Positions 1-6,356 of a stretch of DNA of 10,240 bases are shown here, piece by piece. This DNA comes from Archangiaceae bacterium (GTDB lineage Bacteria; Myxococcota; Myxococcia; Myxococcales; Myxococcaceae). Both the position numbers and the translations under genes were made by a program. Within the stretch, counting starts at the first letter, position 1. Each line of letters opens with the position of its first letter. A model generated the notes under the pieces. That model saw nothing but the letters and a program-made list of their open reading frames with translations, did not search any database and was not told where the DNA came from. Where the stretch lies: NCBI GenBank assembly GCA_023248915.1, contig JAHFDQ010000182.1, positions 1 to 10,240 on the forward strand. The letters run 5' to 3'.

Positions 1-1041
1 GTGCTCATCGCCCTGTTCATCGACAAGCTCTGGACGGAAGGGGTGGCCGCCCACGGCGTTGCGCTGCTCTTCGGGATGCCGTTCTTCGTCCTGGTCGGCA
101 AGGACCTCGCGGGCAACCCGAAGAACTTCACCGACCTGTTCGTCTACAACTACGACCGGCCTTACCCCTTCGACATGGTGCAAAAGCCCATCGCCCTGTT
201 CGCCACGCGGTCGATGTGGATGGGCGACCTGGTGTCGGTGGCGCTGCTCGGGCTCGGGGGCTTCCTGCTCTTCGACGCCTTCAGCCAGAAGGGCCGGTCG
301 GTGCTCGTGAAGGGGGTGGCGCTCCTCCTCACCCTGCTCGGGGGCGCGGGGCTGATCACCGTCGCCACCCGCGGCTCGGTGTCCCCCTCGCTGTTCGCCG
401 GGCTCGCGCTGGTGCTCGCCGCCCTGTACATCGGGTACGAGGGCGTGCGCGGGGCCCCGGACGCCCGGCTGGCCCGCTACCCGGCGGCGGTGGCGTTGGC
501 CCTAGCGGGCCTGAAGCTGGCGGTGCGCGCCGCGCAGGCGGCGCCCTCGGCCGACCCGCTGCTCCCGTTCCTGATGGACCCGGTGAACCTGAAGGAAGCG
601 ATGGGGTTCGCCTTCATCATCGGGGGCACGGTGGTGTCGGTGACGGCGCTGACGCGCTCGCGGGTGGCGCTGTTCGGCGCGTTCTGGACCTTCGCCTTCG
701 GCTTCGCGCTCTGGTTCAACTGGTCGCACTGGGTCGACCTGTCGCACCACTGGACGCAGCGCGACCTGTTCTGGCGCTACTACGCCCAGAAGCGGCCCGG
801 CGAACCCATCACCGCGTTCCTGATGAACTGGCGCGGGGAAACTTTCTACTCGAAGAACACCGTCAAGCAGATCAAGGACAACGGGCTGTTGAACGCCTAC
901 GCGCACCAGCCTGGGCGGCAGTGGGCGCTGGTCGAGCAGGCCCGGCTGGGAATCCTCAAGTCGGCGGTCGGGGCCGACAAGACGGTGACGCTCATCGACC
1001 GCGACCTGAACAACAAGTTCGTGCTCGTCACCATCGAGTAA
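1..1041 (+). CDS. C-terminal part of a multi-pass membrane protein, probably a family 39 (PMT/ArnT-like) glycosyltransferase (5' end outside window)
   Basis: The frame is open from the first base, so the GTG at position 1 is probably internal and the true start lies upstream. The visible 346 residues hold about seven hydrophobic segments (near residues 14-33, 73-93, 101-125, 127-147, 158-178, 198-216 and 220-240), then a soluble tail of about 100 residues with FLMNWRGETFYSKN and DRDLNNKFVLVTIE. From memory this tail resembles the C-terminus of myxobacterial proteins annotated as phospholipid carrier-dependent (GT39) glycosyltransferases, which move sugars from polyprenyl-phosphate donors at the outer face of the inner membrane. 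The catalytic acidic loop of that family is N-terminal and would be off the window, so activity cannot be judged. The gene ends 3 bases before the ABC ATPase and is surely in its operon. The family assignment is an inference; 'polytopic membrane protein' is certain. Confidence 0.6.
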   Translation: MLIALFIDKLWTEGVAAHGVALLFGMPFFVLVGKDLAGNPKNFTDLFVYNYDRPYPFDMVQKPIALFATRSMWMGDLVSVALLGLGGFLLFDAFSQKGRSVLVKGVALLLTLLGGAGLITVATRGSVSPSLFAGLALVLAALYIGYEGVRGAPDARLARYPAAVALALAGLKLAVRAAQAAPSADPLLPFLMDPVNLKEAMGFAFIIGGTVVSVTALTRSRVALFGAFWTFAFGFALWFNWSHWVDLSHHWTQRDLFWRYYAQKRPGEPITAFLMNWRGETFYSKNTVKQIKDNGLLNAYAHQPGRQWALVEQARLGILKSAVGADKTVTLIDRDLNNKFVLVTIE

Positions 1042-1044
1042 GGG

Positions 1045-1962
1045 GTGGACGCCATCCTGGTCGAGGGGTTGGCGAAGCGGTTCGGCGCACGGACCGCGGT
1101 CGAAGGGCTGACTTTCCGGGTGGGCGAAGGCGAAGTCTTCGGCCTCTTGGGGCCGAACGGCGCCGGCAAGACTACGACGGTGCGCATGCTGGCGGGCCTG
1201 TTGTCCCCGAGCGCGGGCCGAGCCACCGTCACCGGCCTATCCATTCGCGCCGGCGAACCGCTGCGCCGCGTGGTGGGGCTGCTGACCGAGCACCCCGGGC
1301 TGTACGACCGGCTGACCGGCCGCGAGAACCTCGAGTTCTTCATCCGGCTGAACGAGCTGGACGTGGCGACCGCTTGGCCCCGGGCCGAGCTGTACCTCGA
1401 ACGCTTCGGCCTGAAGGGCCGCGAGAATGAGCCGGCGGGCGGGTACTCGAAGGGCATGCGGCAGAAGCTCGCCATCGTGCGCTCGCTGGTGCACGACCCC
1501 AAGGTGTTATTCCTCGACGAACCCACCTCGGGCCTCGACCCCGAGTCGGCGCGGGCGGTGCGCGACTCGGTGGCCGAGTTGGCCCGCGACGGCCGCACCA
1601 TCGTCCTGTGCTCGCACAACCTGGCCGAGGTCGAACGGCTGTGCCAGCGGGTGGCGGTGGTGAAGGGCCGGCTGCTCGCGGTCTCGGGCGTGCGCGAATT
1701 GCGCCGGCAGGGCCTGTCGCTCAGGGTCGAAGTCGAAGGCGAAGCGGCGCGCTTCACCGCGGCGCTGGCCGGGCTGCCGTTCGCGCCGGGGGTGCTGACC
1801 GAGGGGCGCGTCTTGCGGGTGCTGCTCTCGGACGAGGCGCAGGCCCCCGACGTCATCGCCTGCCTGGTGGGCGCCGGCGCGCGGGTGCGCAGCGCGACGC
1901 ATGGCGAGCGCCCGCTGGAAGAGGTCTACCTCGAGCTGGTGCGGGAAGAGGCGGCGGCGTGA
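1045..1962 (+). CDS. ABC transporter ATP-binding protein (NatA/CcmA type)
   Basis: This 305-residue protein is the ATP-hydrolysing subunit of an ABC-2 type exporter and would bind the cytoplasmic face of the permease encoded next. All nucleotide-binding motifs are present: Walker A GPNGAGKTT (36-44, Lys42), an acidic Q-loop variant at Glu82 in LLTEHPGLYDRLTGREN that is common in NatA-like proteins, signature YSKGMRQK (134-141), Walker B LFLDEP (155-160, Glu159), D-loop SGLD (162-165) and switch His191 in CSHN. Residues of about 220-305 form a small extra C-terminal domain ending LEEVYLELV, as in many drug or lipid exporters (DUF4162-like). The GTG start lies 3 bases after the upstream stop with no separate Shine-Dalgarno sequence, so translation is probably coupled. 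The product looks functional; the substrate is unknown. Confidence 0.95.
   Translation: MDAILVEGLAKRFGARTAVEGLTFRVGEGEVFGLLGPNGAGKTTTVRMLAGLLSPSAGRATVTGLSIRAGEPLRRVVGLLTEHPGLYDRLTGRENLEFFIRLNELDVATAWPRAELYLERFGLKGRENEPAGGYSKGMRQKLAIVRSLVHDPKVLFLDEPTSGLDPESARAVRDSVAELARDGRTIVLCSHNLAEVERLCQRVAVVKGRLLAVSGVRELRRQGLSLRVEVEGEAARFTAALAGLPFAPGVLTEGRVLRVLLSDEAQAPDVIACLVGAGARVRSATHGERPLEEVYLELVREEAAA
1943..1951 (+). promoter_or_regulatory. Ribosome binding site for the ABC permease
   Basis: The purine run GGGAAGAGG lies 7 bases before the GTG at 1959, inside the end of the ATPase gene. It decides the permease start, which overlaps the ATPase stop as GTGA and implies translational coupling of the two subunits. 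Confidence 0.6.
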
Positions 1963-2765
1963 GCGAGCGGTTTCACTGGCGGCGCGCCCGCGCGGTCTTC
2001 TGGAAGGACTTCCTCGACTTGAGGAAGAACCCGGGGCTCATCGTCAGCATGCTGGCCTTGCCGGTGGTGCTGGTGATTGTGCCGGGCGTGGTGGTCTACA
2101 GCTACGTGCGCAACCCCGACGACCCCAACCTGCGCGTCCTCGCCACGTACTACGACGCCACGCTGCCCCTGGGAGTGAATTCGGCGCGCTTCCTCATCGA
2201 GCGCACCCTGACCGACTGGTTCGGCCTGTTCCTGATGATGCCGGTCTTCGTGCCCATTCTCATCTCGTCGCAGGCGGTGGCCGGCGAGAAGGAAAGGCGC
2301 ACGCTCGAACCGCTGCTCGCGTCGCCGGTGACGGCGGCCGAGCTGATGGTGGGCAAGAGCCTGGCGTCGCTGGTGCCGGCGGTGGCGATCAGCTGGGCGG
2401 CCTTCCTGCTCTTCTGCGCCGTGGTGGACGCGGTGGCCTGGCCGTTCCTGAAGGTGCTGCTCATGCCCAACGCCATGTGGCTGTTCGGGGTGGCGGTCAT
2501 CGCGCCCTTGTTCGCCTTCTTCGGCAACGGCATCGCCGTCGTCATCTCGGCGCGGGTGGCCGAGGCGCGGCTGGCCCAGCAACTGGCGGGACTCTTCGTG
2601 CTGCCGCTGGTGGGGCTGGTTGGCGGCCAGGTCGCCGGCTTCCTGCAGGCCGGGCCCGAGTACTACGCGATTCAGGGCGCGGTAGTGTTGCTGCTCGACT
2701 GCGTGCTGGTAGTCGTCGGCGTGCGGCTGTTCGACCGCGAGCGGCTCATCAGCCGGTGGACTTGA
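1959..2765 (+). CDS. ABC-2 type transporter permease (NatB-like)
   Basis: This 268-residue integral membrane protein should form the channel for the ATPase just upstream. About six hydrophobic segments are visible (near 27-49, 89-105, 137-158, 170-192, 207-225 and 236-256). The cytoplasmic loop EKERRTLEPLLASPV (110-124) after the second segment is the hallmark of ABC-2 permeases of the NatB/ABC-2 membrane families, followed by ELMVGK. A charged N-terminus with VFWKDFLDLRKNP is also typical. The GTG start at 1959 is chosen because it has a good ribosome site and overlaps the ATPase stop by 4 bases; no longer open frame gives a better fit. A two-gene ATPase/permease exporter of this kind can move sodium, drugs, lipids or peptides. 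Nothing here settles the substrate. Confidence 0.92.
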   Translation: MSERFHWRRARAVFWKDFLDLRKNPGLIVSMLALPVVLVIVPGVVVYSYVRNPDDPNLRVLATYYDATLPLGVNSARFLIERTLTDWFGLFLMMPVFVPILISSQAVAGEKERRTLEPLLASPVTAAELMVGKSLASLVPAVAISWAAFLLFCAVVDAVAWPFLKVLLMPNAMWLFGVAVIAPLFAFFGNGIAVVISARVAEARLAQQLAGLFVLPLVGLVGGQVAGFLQAGPEYYAIQGAVVLLLDCVLVVVGVRLFDRERLISRWT

Positions 2766-2807
2766 GCCCTTGCCCGGGGTGCCCTTCCGGCCCATTCTCG
2801 CGGGCGC

Positions 2808-5762
2808 ATGGCGTGCCCCGACGCGCAGAAGCTCGATGCCTTCGTCCAAGGGGCGGTGCCCGCCGGCGAGGTGGCCGGCCTCAACGCCCACCTGGAGGGC
2901 TGCCCGACCTGCCGAACCCTCCTGGCCGAGCTGAAGGAGATCTCGACCGGCCGCACGCTGCGGAAGAGGACCGACCCCGGGGACGTCGAAGCCGATTCCT
3001 TCGAGACGTTGAAGGAGAGGGGCCTGGCGAAGCCGCCGCAGCCGGCCGGGCGACGCCAGGTCGGGCTCCCCCGCGGGGCGCGGGTTGGGCGCTACGTCAT
3101 CCTCGAGGGAATCGCTGCGGGCGGAATGGGCGAGGTGTACGCCGCGTATGATCCTCAGCTCGACCGCAAGGTCGCGCTGAAGCTGCTGCGCCCGGACGTG
3201 GCGAAGGAAGTGGGCCAGTCCGAAGCGCGGGACCGGCTCTTGCGCGAGGCGCAGGTGATGGCCCGCCTGTCACACCGGAACGTGGTCATCGTCCACGACG
3301 CGGGCGCCACCGACGAAGGGCGAATCTTCCTGGCCATGGAGTTCGTCGAGGGGCTGACCCTGCGCGAGCACCTCCGCAAGAAAGTTCGGCCGTGGGGCGA
3401 GGTGGTCGAGCTTTTCCTGGAAGCCGGCCGCGGCCTGGCGGCGGCGCACGCCGCGGGCATCATCCACCGCGACTTCAAACCCAACAACGTGCTGGTCGCC
3501 AAGGACGGCCGGGTGTGCGTGCTCGACTTCGGCATCGCGCGGGCGACGGTGGTGGAAGAGAGCGAGGCGACGCCCCGGTCGGTTCCCGACGAGGTGTCGA
3601 ACCCGTCCCGCCGCGCGCTCGAGGTCGAGCTCACCGTCGCCGGGGCGACGATGGGCACCCCGGGGTACATGTCGCCCGAGCAACTGCGCGGCACCCCGGT
3701 CGACGCGCGGACCGACCAGTTCAGCTTCTCGGTCGCCCTGTACGAGGCGCTGCACGGGGCGCGGCCCTTTCGGGCGCCCACGCTCCGCGGGCTCTTGAAG
3801 GAGATCGAGTCGGGCGTCGTTCCCGACCCGCCCAGCGGAAGCTCGGTGCCACCGAGGGTTCAAGAAGTCATACGCCGGGGCCTGGCGGTGAAGTCCGAGG
3901 CGCGCTTCGAGTCGATGGAGGCGCTGCTCGCGGCGCTCGCGATCGACCCCAAAGTTCACCGCCGGAACCGGGTGTACGCCGTGTTCGCGGGCCTGGGGGT
4001 GGCCGGGCTCATGATGGGGGCCTGGGGCCTGTTGGGCCGAGGCCCCTCGTGCGACGAGGGCGCGCGAAAGCTGGCCGGCGTCTGGGACGCGGCGCGAAAG
4101 GAGCAGGTGCATGGGGCCTTCGTGGCGACCGGGGCGCCCTACGCGGACGACGCGTTTCGGGGAGTGGACGCGTCCCTCGACCAGTGGAGCAGGGCCTGGG
4201 TCGACACGAGCCGCGAGGTGTGCGTGGCGACCCGCGTGCGAGGCGACCAGTCGGAAGAGGCGTACTACCTGCGAATGGTCTGCCTGGAGCGCCGCCTTTC
4301 GCAGGCCCGGGCGCTGACCGAGGTTCTCGCCCTGGCCGATTCCGAGGTGGTCAGCAACGCCGTCGTCGCGGCGTCGGTGCTCGATTCGGGGGCCACCTGC
4401 TCGGGTGCCGAAGCGCTGGGGTCGGCGCCGGCACCGCCTTCGGGGCCGGTGCTGGCCTCGCAGGTCGAGCGGCTGCGCGAGCGCCTGGCCCAGGTTCAGG
4501 CGCTGCGCGACTCGGGCCAGTACCTGCGCGGAGTGAAGGCGGCCGAACCCCTCGCGGTCGAGGCGCGGGCTACAGGGTACCGGCCGGTCGAGGCCGAGGC
4601 CCTGCTGATGCTCGCGCGGCTGCAAGACCGGGCGGCCGACTACAAGGCCGCCGAGCAGAGCGTGCACGAGGCTGCGAGAGCGGCACAGGCCGCGGGGTGG
4701 ACGGCCGCGGTCGCCGACGCCTGGATTCTGCTCGTCAGCGTCGTCGGGGCCCACGACTTCCGCCCCGCCGAGGCCGAGCGATGGGTGGGTTATGCGCAGG
4801 CGGCCGTGGCCGGGCTGCCGCGCTCGGCGGCCCGCGAAGCCGACCTGGAGCAGGCAATCGCGTCAGAGTTGGTCCAGGCCGGGCGGTTCGGCGAGGCGGT
4901 TACGCACGGCGCCAAGGCCCTCGGGGTGACCGAGAGCGCCTACGGCCCCGACGATCTGCGCGTGGCCGTGGTGGCTGACCAGCTTGCCTGGGCGAATTCG
5001 TGGCTCGGCCGGCAGGACGAGGCGCTCGCCTACGGCCAAAGGGCACTGAGCATTTCCGAGAAGCGCCTGGGCGGCGAACACCCCGAGGTCGCGCGGGTGC
5101 TGGCCGACGTGGCCGCCATCGAGGAAGAGATGGGCCGCTTCGACGACGCGCGCAGGCATCACGAGAAGGCGCTGGCCATTCGAGAGCGCGCCTTCGGCCG
5201 CGAAGCGTTGCCGGTGGCCGGTTCGCTCAACAACCTCGGGCTGGTCTACCTGCGGCTCGACCGGTACGCCGAAGCCGATGCAGGCTTCATGCGGGCGCTG
5301 GCGATCTTGCGCGCCCGCGCGGGAGCGAACCACCCGAGCGTGGGGCTGGTGCTCGATTCGCTCGGAGACTCGAAGCGGCTCCAGGGGCACTCTGCAGAGG
5401 CGCTGGCGCTGTTTAAGCAGGGGCTCGAGGTCCACACCGCCAACTACGGCCCCGAGCACCTTCAGGCCGCCTATTATCTAACCGGCATCGGCCAGTGTCT
5501 GACCGACCTCGGGCGCGCCGCGGAAGGCCTGGCTCCGCTCGAGCGGGCGCTGGTGTTGCGCGAGCGCGAGAAGGGGCTGCCCATCGAACTCGGCCGCACC
5601 CGCGCGGCGCTCGCCGAGGCGCTGGTGGCGGCCCGAAAGGACAGGCCGCGCGCCAAGCAGCTCGCCCTGTCGGCCCGCGACGATTTCAAGGCCGCCGGCG
5701 CCAAGGCCGGCCGCGAGTCGGCCCGGCTGGAGGGTTGGCTGGCCGCGCAGCGAGGGCTCTGA
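2808..5762 (+). CDS. Membrane Ser/Thr protein kinase with zinc-finger-like N-terminus and C-terminal TPR domain
   Basis: This 984-residue protein is a Hanks-type kinase. Residues 1-45 look like an anti-sigma zinc finger (zf-HC2): Cys3 and H28-x3-C32-x2-C35. The kinase domain (about 96-380) has a Gly-rich loop GIAAGGMGEVY, Lys125, αC Glu147, catalytic HRD (220-222) with Asn227, DFG (240-242) and SPE (289-291), so it should be active. The DFG-SPE segment is unusually long (49 residues against 26 in the second kinase of the window) and holds several Ser/Thr that could be autophosphorylated. Basic residues precede one membrane helix (about 390-409), so the C-terminal half should be periplasmic. 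It has a Cys-containing region (Cys415, 472, 492 and 531), with WDAARKEQV and TGAPYADDAF typical of myxobacterial kinase-TPR proteins, then TPRs. The ATG is 42 bases after the permease, with no clear ribosome site, so co-transcription is possible. Substrates are unknown. Confidence 0.93.
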   Translation: MACPDAQKLDAFVQGAVPAGEVAGLNAHLEGCPTCRTLLAELKEISTGRTLRKRTDPGDVEADSFETLKERGLAKPPQPAGRRQVGLPRGARVGRYVILEGIAAGGMGEVYAAYDPQLDRKVALKLLRPDVAKEVGQSEARDRLLREAQVMARLSHRNVVIVHDAGATDEGRIFLAMEFVEGLTLREHLRKKVRPWGEVVELFLEAGRGLAAAHAAGIIHRDFKPNNVLVAKDGRVCVLDFGIARATVVEESEATPRSVPDEVSNPSRRALEVELTVAGATMGTPGYMSPEQLRGTPVDARTDQFSFSVALYEALHGARPFRAPTLRGLLKEIESGVVPDPPSGSSVPPRVQEVIRRGLAVKSEARFESMEALLAALAIDPKVHRRNRVYAVFAGLGVAGLMMGAWGLLGRGPSCDEGARKLAGVWDAARKEQVHGAFVATGAPYADDAFRGVDASLDQWSRAWVDTSREVCVATRVRGDQSEEAYYLRMVCLERRLSQARALTEVLALADSEVVSNAVVAASVLDSGATCSGAEALGSAPAPPSGPVLASQVERLRERLAQVQALRDSGQYLRGVKAAEPLAVEARATGYRPVEAEALLMLARLQDRAADYKAAEQSVHEAARAAQAAGWTAAVADAWILLVSVVGAHDFRPAEAERWVGYAQAAVAGLPRSAAREADLEQAIASELVQAGRFGEAVTHGAKALGVTESAYGPDDLRVAVVADQLAWANSWLGRQDEALAYGQRALSISEKRLGGEHPEVARVLADVAAIEEEMGRFDDARRHHEKALAIRERAFGREALPVAGSLNNLGLVYLRLDRYAEADAGFMRALAILRARAGANHPSVGLVLDSLGDSKRLQGHSAEALALFKQGLEVHTANYGPEHLQAAYYLTGIGQCLTDLGRAAEGLAPLERALVLREREKGLPIELGRTRAALAEALVAARKDRPRAKQLALSARDDFKAAGAKAGRESARLEGWLAAQRGL
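4833..5582 (+). repeat. About six 42-residue tetratricopeptide repeats within the kinase
   Basis: Residues of about 676-925 repeat with a period near 42, the kinesin-light-chain-like (TPR_10/TPR_12) form. Each unit ends in a turn such as YGPDDLRVA, GGEHPEVARV, GANHPSVGL or YGPEHLQAA, and carries a helix of the ALAIRER type. They should stack as a superhelix for protein binding, probably on the outer face of the inner membrane. Confidence 0.85.
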
Positions 5763-5841
5763 CCGGCCGAGCGGCGCGCCCCGGTGGCTCGCCAGGTCGA
5801 GTGCGCGGAGCGGCCGCGCCGGTGCCGACCGAGAGGAGGCT

Positions 5842-6249
5842 GGTGGCAGCGAGTGCGCGAGGTCGGCGTCGCCTGCCGAGGGCTCCGGACGCGGCCAAGA
5901 GCGGCAGTCCAAGACCCGGGCTCGAGCAGCCACAGGCTTTCGCGGCGTAGGTGAGGCGGACGTCGGAGCCCGCGTCTGGCTCAAGAGTGGACCGCCGGCC
6001 CCTCCGTCGAGCTCGACGCGGTAGAGGTTCACCGCCGGGGGGGGAGGAGTCTTCTTCCAACGCGACGAGCAGGTGGTCCCCCGCCGCCGCCACCGTGGGG
6101 AGTACGTCATCGACGGAAGTGCCCGGCAGCGCAATGTGCTCGGCGATGGGGAGGTTCGACTCGTGCCAAATCGTGAGGAACGGGTCGAACTGGTTGCCGT
6201 CGAACCGGTCGACGAAGACGATGTAGAAGGCCCCGTTCAGAAACGTCAC
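5842..6249 (-). pseudogene. Decayed 3' remnant of a secreted MYXO-CTERM protein
   Basis: On the minus strand, from a GTG at 6249, about 70 codons read like real protein (AFYIVFVDRFDGNQFDPFLT, then TSVDDVLPTVAAAGDHLLVALEED), possibly one blade of a β-propeller. A TAA lies four codons upstream and no signal peptide exists, so the 5' part is gone. Coding quality breaks at a run of eight G on the plus strand (6037-6044): VNLYRVELDGGAGGPL then appears in another frame (about 6035 to 5990). The original frame resumes with SDVRLTYAAKACGCSSPG, a hydrophobic stretch and GRRRRPR (Cys codons at 5934-5926, Arg codons near 5876-5859). This Cys-Gly-Cys/hydrophobic/Arg end matches the MYXO-CTERM surface-sorting signal. 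No stop follows the Arg cluster; the frame runs on into the antisense of the kinase gene. Parent gene unrecognised. The remnant interpretation is an inference; a sequencing error at the G run could explain part of it. Confidence 0.55.
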
Positions 6250-6300
6250 CCCGCTGGATTAGGCCTCTTCTTTCGTCCCGAGTCGACCCCAGCCCGGTGA

Positions 6301-6329
6301 TCGACGACCGTCCGACCGCAAGGTAATGT
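6301..6329 (+). promoter_or_regulatory. Possible sigma-70-type promoter for the lipoprotein gene
   Basis: TCGACG (6301-6306, four of six matches to TTGACA) and TAATGT (6324-6329, three of six matches to TATAAT) are separated by 17 bases, about 28 bases before the lipoprotein start. The fit is weak, but this is the most AT-rich spot in the 107-base gap between the remnant and the gene. Confidence 0.25.
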
Positions 6330-6345
6330 TCCTTCATCGCCTGCC

Positions 6346-6350
6346 GGGAG
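6346..6350 (+). promoter_or_regulatory. Ribosome binding site for the lipoprotein gene
   Basis: GGGAG lies 6 bases before the ATG at 6357 and supports that start over an out-of-frame ATG at 6326. Confidence 0.55.
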
Positions 6351-6356
6351 TCGGCC

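Noticed and set aside
1..3. GTG at the first base as the true start of the membrane protein
   Set aside because: The frame is open to the edge, no upstream sequence is visible, and the product would lack the N-terminal half expected of the family; the gene is treated as truncated by the window.
2755..2780. Sigma-54-like GG/GC promoter (TGGACTTGAGCCCTTGCC) before the TPR kinase
   Set aside because: The GG and GC are 12 bases apart instead of the 10 required, so the element does not fit.
3270..4978. Open frames of about 500 codons on both strands within the TPR kinase
   Set aside because: They are Arg/Gly/Pro-rich with no motif, whereas the kinase frame has every catalytic motif and continuous TPRs.
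5768..5791. Hairpin CGAGC...GCTCG just after the TPR kinase stop as a terminator
   Set aside because: The stem is only 5 bp, with an 8-bp palindrome in the loop and no T tract; such pairings are common by chance in DNA this GC-rich.
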